DNA of 64,000 nt from JALZMG01 sp963844175 (GCA_963844175.1 CAWJNE010000021.1:1-64000); one strand, 5' to 3'. Positions 16,557 to 24,182 are shown, counted from the first letter of the stretch. Notes: generated by a model not told the origin, from the letters alone. Made by a program: numbers and translations.

Positions 16557-16602
16557 TTTGCGTCACCGCAACTGCCGCCGGTGGCGAATTCGGTGACGCA
16601 AA
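16557..16602. repeat. 46-bp palindromic repeat, family B copy 3
   Basis: Same invariant outer arms as copies 1 and 2, with inner GCCGCCGGTGGC. It lies in the 246-bp spacer between the AbiEi-like gene and the aminotransferase, upstream of operator O4. Confidence 0.85.
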
Positions 16603-16645
16603 CGATTCTCGCTGGCCCACCGGGAGGGTGTGCTACGGTCCGTTG

Positions 16646-16661
16646 CTGACTCATGAGTCAG
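16646..16661. promoter_or_regulatory. Operator palindrome O4 (aminotransferase promoter)
   Basis: CTGACTCATGAGTCAG, a continuous 16-bp perfect palindrome matching the half-sites of O1-O3 but lacking one outer pair. A TACGGT -10-like box is at 16634-16639, so the operator would cover the transcription start; the Shine-Dalgarno AAGGAG follows at 16663-16668. Confidence 0.8.
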
Positions 16662-16678
16662 TAAGGAGCTGGTACCTC

Positions 16679-18052
16679 ATGGCCCTGGTCAGCCCGGTCT
16701 CGACCGGTGACGTCCTGGACGGCCTGATCGCGACGCAGGAGGCGGCCCTCGTGGCCCGGACCCCTCGTTCGCACGAGCTGCACGTGGAGGCGTCGGCCCA
16801 CCTGCCGGGTGGCGTCGCCTCGTCGTGGCAGGACGCGCCGCCGTGCCCCGTGTTCATCGAGCGTGGCGCCGGCGCCCACGTCTGGGACGTCGACGGCAAC
16901 GAGTACGTCGACCTCCACGGCGGCTTCGGCACGACGATCGCCGGCCACGCCCACCCCGCCCTCGTCGCCGCGGTCAGCCGGCGGGTGACGGAGGGCACGC
17001 ACTTCGCCCAGCCCGTCCCCGACATCATCCCGGTGGCCGCCGAGCTGGCCCGCCGGTTCGGCCTGCCGCTGTGGCGCTTCGCCAACTCCGGCACCGAGGC
17101 CACGATGACCGCCGTCCACCTCATGCGCGCCGTCACCGGTCGGACGGAGATCATCAAGGTCGAGGGCAGCTACCACGGCCACCACGACGCCGTGCAGGTC
17201 TCCGTGTACCCCGAGCTCGCCGCCGCCGGGCCGGCCGACCGGCCGCAGGCCGTGGCCGAGCACGTGGCCGTGGCGCCCGACGTCGTCACGAGCACGCACG
17301 TCGTGCCGTTCGGCGACCTCGCCGCCGTGCGCCGGGTGCTGCTGGCCAACCCGGGTCGCATCGCCGGGATGATCATCGAGCCGGTGATGATGAACATCGG
17401 CGTCGTCCCGCCCCCGCCCGGCTACCTCGACGCCCTCGTCACGATGCTGCACACCCATGGCGCGCTGCTGACGTTCGACGAGGTCAAGACCGGGCTGACC
17501 ATCGCCCCGGGTGGGGCCACCGAGCGCTTCGGCGTCGTGCCCGACATCATCTGCCTGGCCAAGGCGCTGGGCGGCGGGGTGCCGTGCGGCGCCGTCGGCG
17601 GCACGGCGGGCGTGATGGGCGTGATCTCCGACGGGACCTACGACCAGGTCGGCACGTTCAACGGCAACCCCCTGACGATGGCCGCGGCGAAGGCGGTGTT
17701 GCTCGAGGTGCTGACCCCGGCTGCCTACGCCCACCTCGACGAGCTACGCGAGGAGTTGGTCGCCCGGGCCCATCACACGCTCGGCCGCCACCACCTGCCG
17801 GGGTACGTCAGCGCCTACGGGGCCAAGGGCGCCGTCGTCTTCTCCCCCGTGCGCATCCGCAACTACCGGGACTTCACCCGCTACGACGGGCGCTACGGCC
17901 ACGCCCACTGGCTGTACCAGCACAACGGCGGCGTCTTCCTCCCACCGTGGGGGAAGATGGAGCAGTGGACGCTCACCGTCCAACACACCGCTGACGACGT
18001 CGACCGAGCGGCGAGCAATCTCGAACGCTTCGCTACCGCCCTGCACACATGA
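16679..18052 (+). CDS. Class-III aminotransferase, glutamate-1-semialdehyde-aminomutase-like
   Basis: A 457-residue fold-type I PLP enzyme. Visible features are the glycine-rich GGFGTTIAGHAHP, the FANSGTEATMTAVHLMRA cofactor region, GSYHGHHDAV, LLTFDEVKTGL with the PLP-pyridine Asp, and ICLAKALGGGVPCGA with the Schiff-base lysine. It resembles GSA aminomutases, but its operator-controlled position outside any heme cluster points to a catabolic omega-aminotransferase or aminomutase. I chose the ATG at 16679 with AAGGAG upstream; earlier in-frame codons would run through the operator and repeats. Confidence 0.87.
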   Translation: MALVSPVSTGDVLDGLIATQEAALVARTPRSHELHVEASAHLPGGVASSWQDAPPCPVFIERGAGAHVWDVDGNEYVDLHGGFGTTIAGHAHPALVAAVSRRVTEGTHFAQPVPDIIPVAAELARRFGLPLWRFANSGTEATMTAVHLMRAVTGRTEIIKVEGSYHGHHDAVQVSVYPELAAAGPADRPQAVAEHVAVAPDVVTSTHVVPFGDLAAVRRVLLANPGRIAGMIIEPVMMNIGVVPPPPGYLDALVTMLHTHGALLTFDEVKTGLTIAPGGATERFGVVPDIICLAKALGGGVPCGAVGGTAGVMGVISDGTYDQVGTFNGNPLTMAAAKAVLLEVLTPAAYAHLDELREELVARAHHTLGRHHLPGYVSAYGAKGAVVFSPVRIRNYRDFTRYDGRYGHAHWLYQHNGGVFLPPWGKMEQWTLTVQHTADDVDRAASNLERFATALHT

Positions 18053-18107
18053 GCGAGCGAGTCTTCGAGCGAGCGAATCATCGTCACGGTCCTTTCGCTC
18101 ACTGGTG
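18050..18107. repeat. Dispersed repeat, family D copy
   Basis: ATGAGCGAGCGAGTCTTCGA followed by GCGAGCGAATCATC. It matches, in reverse orientation, the block at 56458-56512 over about 45 bases, and shares the AGTCTTCG core with 1361-1498 and 53553-53600. It overlaps the aminotransferase stop codon and fills most of the spacer before the second FAD gene. Confidence 0.6.
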
Positions 18108-18158
18108 CCCCGTGCGGGCGGGGTCGGTGGAGCGTTCGGGCGACTCGATGGTGCACCA

Positions 18159-19751
18159 GTGAGCGTGGACATTCAGGGATCGCTGGGCCAGGTCGGGCTG
18201 CCGGCCCCGATCGCCGAGCTCGCCGCCCAGACGTGGGACGTGGTCGTCGTCGGCGGCGGCCACAACGGCCTGGCGTGTGCCGCCTACCTGGCGCAGGCCG
18301 GCCAGTCGGTGCTCGTCCTCGAGCGCCGTGAGCGGCTCGGCGGCGCGTGCACGCTGGAGCAGCCGTTCGCCGAGCCCGAGTACCGGGTCAGCCCGTGCGC
18401 CTACGTGGTCGGCCTCCTCGATCAACGGGTGATCGACGAGCTGGCGCTGCGCCGTCACGGGTACAAGGTGTTCGTCGCCGAGCCAGGCATCTGGTGCCCG
18501 TTCGACGACGGGACCTGGTACGGGCAGTTCCTCGACCCCGACCGCACCGCTGCCGGCATGCGCGAGAACGGCTTCTCCGACGCCGACATCAAGGGCCAGT
18601 TCGAGTACGAGCACTTCTTCGACCGGATGCGCCGGGCGCTGCGCGAGCAGCCTCGCGACACGTGGGTCGGCGACTCGCCCACCGAGGACGAGCTGCGGGA
18701 AGCGCTCGGCCACGACCCGGAGCTGATCGACGCGCTGTTCGAGACGTCCATCGCCGACGTCGTCACGAAGTTCGTGGACGACCCTCGGCTGCAGCAGGCG
18801 CTGTACGGCCAAGGGGTGATCGGCGCGTGGGCCGGTCCGCTCGACCCGGGCACGGCGTCGATCAAGCTGATGCACTTCCAGGGGACGCTGGAGGGCGTGC
18901 CGATGGCGTGGGGCTACGTGGAAGGTGGGATGGGGCGCATCTCGTTCGCCATCGCTGAAGCGGCGGCCGAGGCTGGCGCCGTGCTGGCGGCGGGCGTCCC
19001 GGTCACCGAGATCCGCCCGGGCGAAGGTGTCGTGCTGGAGGGCGGCGAGGTGATCCGCGCCCGGGCGATCGTCTCCAACGCCGACCCGAAGGTCACGGCC
19101 GGACTCCTCGGCTCGTCGATCGACGGTGTCTTCGCCGAGCGGGTCGCCGGCTGGCGGACGACGAGCCCAGTGGTCAAGCTCAACTGCGGGCTCTCGCGCC
19201 TGCCCCGCTGGACGGCCCTCCCCGACGACGATTGGCCGAACCGGGCGCCGGTGTCGATCGCCGTGCCGATGGAGGCCGCCCAGCAGGCGTTCGAGGACTG
19301 CACGCGCGGGATCCCGTCGCCGGGCTTCGCCGAGCTGTACTTCCAGAGCGCCTACGACCCGACGGTCGCTCCGCCCGGCAAGCACACGATGTCGGCGTTC
19401 GTGCAGTACGCGCCGTACGAGCTGGCCGACGGGACCTGGGACGACCGTCGCGACGAGATCGGCCAGCGCATCCTCGGCCTGATCGGGCGGTACTGCGACA
19501 TCGACGACGTCGTCGAGCACGTCGAGGTCCTCGGGCCACCCGACATCGAAGAGCGCATCGGACTCACCGGCGGTCACATCTTCCAGGGCGAGTGCACCCC
19601 GGACCAGATGTGGTGGCGTCGCTTCAACCCCCGTGCCCCCGGTGGCGGCGTGTACCTCTGCGGCGCGGCGACCCACCCGGCCGGCAGCGTGATCGGGCTC
19701 AACGGCCGCAACGCGGCGATGGCCGTGCTGGCCGACCTCACCGGCGATTGA
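18159..19751 (+). CDS. FAD-dependent oxidoreductase, phytoene-desaturase/PYROXD2-like (2)
   Basis: A 530-residue paralogue of the flavoprotein at 12579. The FAD-binding fold reads VVVVGGGHNGLACAAYLAQA with the acidic residue in VLVLERRE; the C-terminal contact is GGVYLCGAATHPAGSVIG. Conserved intermediate blocks (IGAWAGPLDPGTASIKL, GYVEGGMGRIS) match the first copy's IGTWAGPEEPGTAY and YPIGGMGAVS. Start taken as GTG at 18159; GTG at 18165 is also possible. It is 106 bases after the aminotransferase and has no operator copy of its own, so it probably shares that transcript. Reaction unknown; oxidation of an amine or unsaturated intermediate is inferred. Confidence 0.85.
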   Translation: MSVDIQGSLGQVGLPAPIAELAAQTWDVVVVGGGHNGLACAAYLAQAGQSVLVLERRERLGGACTLEQPFAEPEYRVSPCAYVVGLLDQRVIDELALRRHGYKVFVAEPGIWCPFDDGTWYGQFLDPDRTAAGMRENGFSDADIKGQFEYEHFFDRMRRALREQPRDTWVGDSPTEDELREALGHDPELIDALFETSIADVVTKFVDDPRLQQALYGQGVIGAWAGPLDPGTASIKLMHFQGTLEGVPMAWGYVEGGMGRISFAIAEAAAEAGAVLAAGVPVTEIRPGEGVVLEGGEVIRARAIVSNADPKVTAGLLGSSIDGVFAERVAGWRTTSPVVKLNCGLSRLPRWTALPDDDWPNRAPVSIAVPMEAAQQAFEDCTRGIPSPGFAELYFQSAYDPTVAPPGKHTMSAFVQYAPYELADGTWDDRRDEIGQRILGLIGRYCDIDDVVEHVEVLGPPDIEERIGLTGGHIFQGECTPDQMWWRRFNPRAPGGGVYLCGAATHPAGSVIGLNGRNAAMAVLADLTGD

Positions 19752-19759
19752 ACCGTCCC

Positions 19760-19818
19760 GGCCGTCGACATCGACGGCCGCGATTCGCTGGTCGGATCGC
19801 CATCGCGTTCGATGGCGA
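19760..19818. terminator. Two hairpins between convergent FAD gene and rplA
   Basis: GGCCGTCGA (19760-19768) pairs with TCGACGGCC (19771-19779), and TCGCCATCG (19797-19805) pairs with CGATGGCGA (19810-19818) over a 4-base loop. Their location between converging genes supports bidirectional termination. Confidence 0.6.
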
Positions 19819-19834
19819 CGTTGACGCAGAGCGG

Positions 19835-20542
19835 TCAGGCGGGGGCGGTGGGGTCGGGCTTGAGGCGGTTGACGTCGATGTGGACGCCCGGGCCCATGGT
19901 CGACGAGACGGTGACCTTGCGCAGGTAGCGGCCCTTGGCCGACGCCGGCTTGGCCCGGTTCAGCTCGTCGAGGACGGCACGGAAGTTGGTCTCCAGCGCC
20001 GCCGGCTCGAAGCTCGCCTTGCCCAGCGGGACGTGGATGTTGCCGTAGCGGTCGGTGCGGTACTCGACCTTGCCGCCCTTGAACTCGCCGACCGCCCGGC
20101 CGACATCGGTGGTCACCGTGCCCGTCTTGGGGTTGGGCATCAAGCCACGCGGGCCGAGGGACCGGCCGAGCCGGCCGACCAGCGGCATCATGTCGGGGGT
20201 GGCGATGGCCACGTCGAAGTCGAACTTGCCCGCCTCGACCTGGGCGGCCAGGTCGTCGGACCCGACCAGGTCGGCGCCGGCCTCGCGAGCCGCCGCGGCG
20301 GCCTCACCGGTGGCGAACACGGCGACTCGGACGTCCTTGCCGGTCCCGGAGGGCAGCCCGACGGTGCCACGCACCATCTGGTCCGCCTTGCGCGGGTCGA
20401 CGCCGAGCCGCACGGCCACGTCGACGCCCTCGTCGAACTTGGCACTCGCCAGCTGCTTGACGAGGCCGAGGGCCTCGGACGGACTGTAGAACCGATCGCG
20501 GTCGAAGCCCTTGTGGGCGTCGGTCAGCTTCTTGCCGGACAT
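19835..20542 (-). CDS. rplA: 50S ribosomal protein uL1
   Basis: L1-stalk protein, 235 residues, normal length. Family blocks visible are VDVAVRLGVDPRKADQMVRG, DVAIATPDMMPLVGRLGR, LGPRGLMPNPKTGTV and GKVEYRTDRYGN. It follows rplK by 62 bases, and in many bacteria L1 represses rplKA translation. It is the last gene here; rplJL lies about 19 kb away beyond an accessory island. Confidence 0.97.
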   Translation of the reverse strand: MSGKKLTDAHKGFDRDRFYSPSEALGLVKQLASAKFDEGVDVAVRLGVDPRKADQMVRGTVGLPSGTGKDVRVAVFATGEAAAAAREAGADLVGSDDLAAQVEAGKFDFDVAIATPDMMPLVGRLGRSLGPRGLMPNPKTGTVTTDVGRAVGEFKGGKVEYRTDRYGNIHVPLGKASFEPAALETNFRAVLDELNRAKPASAKGRYLRKVTVSSTMGPGVHIDVNRLKPDPTAPA

Positions 20543-20604
20543 GTGTGTCTCCCTCGGGATCGAGCCCGCCGGGCGAGGTGCTCCCGGTCGTGGCGTGGAT
20601 TGAA

Positions 20605-21030
20605 CTACCGGACGTCGATGCCCATGGAGCGGGCGGTGCCGCGCACCTGCTGCTTCGCTGCTTCCAGGTCGTAGGCGTTGAGGTCGGGCATCTTGATCTG
20701 GGCGATCTCGGCGACGTCGGCCTCGGTGACGCGACCAACGGTCTGCTTGCCCGGTTCGCTGGCCGCCTTGTCGAGGCCGGCCTTCTGGCGCAACAGCACC
20801 GGCGTCGGCGGCGTCTTCAGGACGAACGAGAACGTGCGATCCTCGAACACCGTGATCTCGACCGGCACGATCGTGCCGACCTGCGACTCGGTCGCTGCGT
20901 TGTAGGCCTTGACGAAGTCCATGATCGCCACGCCGTGCGGTCCGAGGGCGGTGCCGACGGGCGGCGCGGGGCTGGCCTTGCCGGCGGGGATCTGGATCTT
21001 GACGAGGGCGGCGACGCGCTTCTTGGCCAT
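20605..21030 (-). CDS. rplK: 50S ribosomal protein uL11
   Basis: Factor-binding-centre protein, 141 residues, normal length. The N-terminal proline-rich switch domain (KIQIPAGKASPAPPVGTALG) and C-terminal rRNA-binding domain (KTPPTPVLLRQKAGLDK; DLEAAKQQVRGTARSMGI) are complete. It lies 20 bases downstream of nusG, in secE-nusG-rplK-rplA order. Confidence 0.98.
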   Translation of the reverse strand: MAKKRVAALVKIQIPAGKASPAPPVGTALGPHGVAIMDFVKAYNAATESQVGTIVPVEITVFEDRTFSFVLKTPPTPVLLRQKAGLDKAASEPGKQTVGRVTEADVAEIAQIKMPDLNAYDLEAAKQQVRGTARSMGIDVR

Positions 21031-21050
21031 GGGGCGTGGTGCTTTCGGTA

Positions 21051-21983
21051 CTAGAGCTTGGCGACCTGGCTGAAGTCCATCTCGACGAGCGTCTCGCGCC
21101 CGAAGATGTTCACCAGGACCTTGAGTTTCATGTGGTCGGCGTTGATCTCGGCGATCTCGCCGGAGAAGTCGGCGAACGGGCCTTCACGCACCCGCACGCT
21201 CTCGCCGACGTCGTACTCGAGCCGCGGCTTGGCCCGGGCGGCCTGCTCGGCACCGTCGCCCTTGGCGGCCAGGAAGGTCCGCACCTCGCGCCGGGACAGC
21301 GGCGTCGGCTTCTGGCCCTGGCGGCTCTGACCGACGAACCCCGTGACGCCCGGCGTGTTGCGGATGCAGTACCACGACGAATCGTCCATCCGGCACCGCA
21401 CGAGCAGGTAGCCGGGGAAGACCTTGCGCTGCACGATCTGCTTCCGGCCGCCCTTGAACTCCACCACCTCTTCCATGGGGATGACGACCTCGAAGATCTT
21501 GTCCTCCATGTTCATGCTCTGGATGCGGGCATGCAGGTTGGCGGTGACCTTCTTCTCGTAACCGGACTGCGTGTGGACGACGAACCACTCGCCGGGCCGG
21601 GTCCACGGGTCGTCGACGACGATCTCCTCGTCCTCGTCGACCGCTTGCTCGCCGTCGGCAAGGGTCACGGCGTCGGCGTCGGGATCGACGGCCTCGGCAT
21701 CCGCCACGTCGGCATCCGTCGCGTCGGCATCGGTCACGACAGCGTCGGCCGCATCAGCATCGGGATCGACGGCCGAGGCGTCGGGATCGTCGGCGTCGGC
21801 GTCCTCGGCGGCTTCGGTGTCCTCGGCGACCTCGTCGGAGACCACCTCCAGCTGCACCTCGGCGGCGGGATCGGCCTCCTCGAGCACCTCGACATCACCC
21901 GTAGGCAGGTTGTCCGGGGTCTCGATCTCGGCGATGTCGACCGGGCTGCGGCCCGTCACGTCCTGCGGGAACTCGTTCGTCAT
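21051..21983 (-). CDS. nusG: Transcription termination/antitermination factor NusG with long acidic N-terminus
   Basis: Binds RNA polymerase and modulates elongation and Rho termination. The conserved core begins near residue 135 at EWFVVHTQSGYEKKV and continues through KVFPGYLLVRC to a C-terminal KOW domain (REGPFADFSGEIAEINAD). Before it is an unusually long Asp/Ala-rich extension of about 130 residues with repeated DAD-type units; acidic extensions are known in actinobacterial NusG, though this one is large. The ATG at 21983 overlaps the secE stop (ATGA), which decides the start. Confidence 0.95.
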   Translation of the reverse strand: MTNEFPQDVTGRSPVDIAEIETPDNLPTGDVEVLEEADPAAEVQLEVVSDEVAEDTEAAEDADADDPDASAVDPDADAADAVVTDADATDADVADAEAVDPDADAVTLADGEQAVDEDEEIVVDDPWTRPGEWFVVHTQSGYEKKVTANLHARIQSMNMEDKIFEVVIPMEEVVEFKGGRKQIVQRKVFPGYLLVRCRMDDSSWYCIRNTPGVTGFVGQSRQGQKPTPLSRREVRTFLAAKGDGAEQAARAKPRLEYDVGESVRVREGPFADFSGEIAEINADHMKLKVLVNIFGRETLVEMDFSQVAKL

Positions 21984-22276
21984 CCGTACAACCATCCCGA
22001 GAGCACGCTGAACAGGGCGTCGAGGCCACCCACCAGCGCCGTGTAGATGATCACCGTCACGATGACCACGATCGAGTACCGCACGACCTCCGGGCGCTTT
22101 GGCCAGGCGACCTTGCGCATCTCGTCGCGGACCTCGCCGAGGTACTGGCGAGGGCCGACCCGCTCGCGACGGTTCGGCGTCTGGCGGGGGACGCGCTTGG
22201 GCGCGCCCTTCTCGTCGAGGGCGCCGGTCCGGCGCAGGTGCCGCTTCTGTTCGCGGTTGAGATCGTCGAGTGACAT
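21980..22276 (-). CDS. secE: Preprotein translocase subunit SecE
   Basis: Small subunit of the SecYEG channel, 98 residues. A basic cytoplasmic extension (about 1-45) precedes the conserved amphipathic segment VRDEMRKVAWPKRPEVVRYS and a single C-terminal membrane helix. Stop overlaps the nusG start, so the two are co-translated. The tRNA-Trp gene lies just upstream. Confidence 0.95.
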   Translation of the reverse strand: MSLDDLNREQKRHLRRTGALDEKGAPKRVPRQTPNRRERVGPRQYLGEVRDEMRKVAWPKRPEVVRYSIVVIVTVIIYTALVGGLDALFSVLSGWLYG

Positions 22277-22295
22277 GGTGTTCGTGGGGTGTGGG

Positions 22296-22368
22296 CAGGG
22301 CAGGAGGGACTCGAACCCCCGACCGTCGGTTTTGGAGACCGATGCTCTTCCAGCTGAGCTACTGCCCT
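22296..22368 (-). tRNA. trnW: tRNA-Trp (CCA anticodon)
   Basis: Complete cloverleaf of 73 bases: acceptor AGGGCAG/CTGCCCT, D-arm TAGCTCAGCTGG, anticodon loop CTCCAAA with anticodon CCA, and T-arm GGGGGTTCGAGTCCC-type. The position between rpmG and secE is a common actinobacterial arrangement. The 3' CCA is not encoded. Confidence 0.96.
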
Positions 22369-22445
22369 CGGTTCGGGGACGCCAGGCTACCAGCGGAGGG
22401 TCTCCGCCGATCGCCCGGGCCGGAGCCCGCTGGCGCTCGTCGGGG

Positions 22446-22610
22446 CTAGCGCGTCTCCTTGTGCACCGTGTGGCGCCGGTCGTGGCTGCAGTACTTTTTC
22501 ATCTCGATGCGCTCGCGATCGTTGATCTTCGACTTCATCGTGATGTAGTTGCGTCGCTTGCACTCGGTGCACTCGAGGGTGATCTTCACCCGCTTGTCTG
22601 ACTTCGGCAT
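22446..22610 (-). CDS. rpmG: 50S ribosomal protein bL33 with atypical zinc ribbon
   Basis: A 54-residue ribosomal protein. The start ATG at 22610 is preceded by GGGAGCG. The N-terminal pair of the zinc ribbon is intact (LECTEC), but the second knuckle reads KKYCSHDRRHT instead of the usual YCPxC, so one expected cysteine is missing. It could bind zinc through Cys3 plus His, or be drifting toward the zinc-free form; this is inference. It ends 77 bases before tRNA-Trp and starts 6 bases after the tuf stop codon. Confidence 0.92.
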   Translation of the reverse strand: MPKSDKRVKITLECTECKRRNYITMKSKINDRERIEMKKYCSHDRRHTVHKETR

Positions 22611-22616
22611 CGCTCC

Positions 22617-23801
22617 CTACTTCAGGATCTTGGTGACGCGGCCGGCGCCGACGGTGCGGCCACCTTCTCGGATGGCGAACCGCAAGCCCTCATCCATGGC
22701 GATCGGCTTGCCCAACTCCACCGTCATCGTCACGTTGTCACCCGGCATCACCATCTCCGTACCCTCCGGCAACTGGATCGTCCCCGTCACATCCGTCGTC
22801 CGGAAGAAGAACTGCGGCCGATAATTGTTGAAGAACGGCTTGTGCCGCCCCCCCTCACCCTGAGTCAACACATACACCTGACCCTCGAAATTGGTGTGCG
22901 GCGTGATCGACCCCGGCTTACACAACACCTGACCACGCTCCACCTCCTCCTTCTTCGTCCCCCGCAACAACGCACCGATGTTGTCGCCCGCCCGACCCTC
23001 GTCAAGCAACTTGCGGAACATCTCCACACCCGTACACGTCGTCTTCTGCGTATCCCGCAACCCGACGATCTCGATCTCATCACCGGTGTGCACCACACCC
23101 TGCTCCACCTTGCCCGTCACCACCGTGCCACGACCAGTGATCGTGAACACGTCCTCGATCGGCATCAAGAACGGCTTATCCAAATCACGCTCCGGCTCCG
23201 GGATCGCCTCATCCACCGCCGCCATCAACTCCATCACCTGGCCCTGAGCGTCAACATCACCCTCCAACGCCTTCAACGCGCTCACCCGCACGACCGGCGC
23301 GTCATCACCCGGGAACTCGTACTCGGTGAGCAACTCGCGCACCTCCAACTCGACCAGATCCAACAACTCCTCATCATCGACCATGTCCGCCTTGTTCAAC
23401 GCCACCACGATGTACGGCACCCCCACCTGACGGGCCAACAACACATGCTCCCGAGTCTGCGGCATCGGACCATCCGTCGCCGCCACCACCAAGATCGCCC
23501 CATCGACCTGCGCCGCACCCGTGATCATGTTCTTGATGTAATCGGCATGACCCGGCATGTCGACATGCGCATAGTGCCGGGCCTCCGTCTCGTACTCGAT
23601 GTGAGCAATCGAGATCGTGATCCCCCGCGCCTTCTCCTCCGGCGCCTTGTCGATCGAATCGAACGGCGTGTACTCAGCCAACCCCTTCTCCGCCAGCGTC
23701 TTCGAGATCGCCGCCGTCAACGTCGTCTTCCCATGATCGATGTGACCCATCGTCCCCACGTTCACGTGCGGCTTGTTGCGCTCGAACTTCGCCTTGCTCA
23801 T
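22617..23801 (-). CDS. tuf: Elongation factor Tu
   Basis: Delivers aminoacyl-tRNA to the ribosome. All G motifs are present in the 394 residues: GHIDHGKTTL (P-loop), the switch I/II segments RGITI and DMPGHADYIKNM, NKADM, and the S-A-L motif VRVSALKAL. Length is normal. It lies outside any str operon, beside tRNA-Thr and tRNA-Met and upstream of rpmG-tRNA-Trp-secE, the layout also known for E. coli tufB. The central coding stretch (about 22700-23780) uses TTG, GTG, GGT and GTT codons far more than its neighbours do, a distinct local composition. Confidence 0.98.
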   Translation of the reverse strand: MSKAKFERNKPHVNVGTMGHIDHGKTTLTAAISKTLAEKGLAEYTPFDSIDKAPEEKARGITISIAHIEYETEARHYAHVDMPGHADYIKNMITGAAQVDGAILVVAATDGPMPQTREHVLLARQVGVPYIVVALNKADMVDDEELLDLVELEVRELLTEYEFPGDDAPVVRVSALKALEGDVDAQGQVMELMAAVDEAIPEPERDLDKPFLMPIEDVFTITGRGTVVTGKVEQGVVHTGDEIEIVGLRDTQKTTCTGVEMFRKLLDEGRAGDNIGALLRGTKKEEVERGQVLCKPGSITPHTNFEGQVYVLTQGEGGRHKPFFNNYRPQFFFRTTDVTGTIQLPEGTEMVMPGDNVTMTVELGKPIAMDEGLRFAIREGGRTVGAGRVTKILK

Positions 23802-23843
23802 GCTGCTGTCTGTCCTTCTCCGACGGTGTGGTGGTGATGCGGG

Positions 23844-23920
23844 TGGTAGCGGCGATCGGGATCGAACCGATGACCTTCCGATTATGAGCCGGATGCTCTG
23901 ACCAACTGAGCTACGCCGCC
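23844..23920 (-). tRNA. trnM: tRNA-Met (CAT anticodon, elongator type)
   Basis: Cloverleaf of 74 bases plus encoded CCA. Acceptor GGCGGCG pairs with CGCCGCT (first pair G-U), the anticodon loop is CTCATAA with anticodon CAT, and the T-arm is ATCGGTTCGATCCCGAT. The paired first acceptor position and the lack of three G-C pairs below the anticodon loop favour the elongator; a tRNA-Ile2 with modified C34 is less likely but possible. Confidence 0.9.
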
Positions 23921-23943
23921 GCTGGGGCTGACCAGCCTGGTCG

Positions 23944-24016
23944 AGCCCTCTGTGGGAATCGAACCCACGACACCAGCCTTACCATGGCTGTGCTCTGCCG
24001 ACTGAGCTAAGAGGGC
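23944..24016 (-). tRNA. trnT: tRNA-Thr (GGT anticodon)
   Basis: 73-base cloverleaf with acceptor GCCCTCT/AGAGGGC, D-arm TAGCTCAGTCGGCAGAGC, anticodon stem CAGCC/GGCTG around ATGGTAA (anticodon GGT), and a standard T-arm. First of the tRNA-Thr, tRNA-Met, tuf series; no CCA encoded. The 166 bases upstream to the GNAT gene contain nothing else I recognise. Confidence 0.95.
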
Positions 24017-24182
24017 CGGTTACCCGACGCGCCGGTGCCCGTGGGCCCCGGCGGGCCAGCGGACGAGCATAGCGGCCGACGGTTCTCGAAGCGGCCGGCG
24101 AAGCGCCGTGCCGAACCGGGAGACCCACCTCTGAACGACGACGCCCGGCCCGCGCCACCCGTTCTCGGTACTCTCGCCCGCC

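Noticed and set aside
15451..16602. CRISPR array, because short repeats recur near the AbiEi-like gene
   Set aside because: The repeats are self-complementary 46-bp units in ones and twos with no spacer series and no cas genes.
16679..18052. Heme-biosynthetic hemL
   Set aside because: Similarity to GSA aminomutase is clear, but the operator, the neighbours and the absence of other hem genes favour a catabolic enzyme.
12579..19751. Carotenoid biosynthesis cluster, because two proteins resemble phytoene desaturases
   Set aside because: No crtB, crtE or cyclase genes are present, and the proteins fall in the broader COG1233/PYROXD2-like group.
23844..23920. Initiator tRNA-fMet
   Set aside because: The acceptor stem is paired at position 1 and the anticodon stem lacks the three consecutive G-C pairs of initiators.
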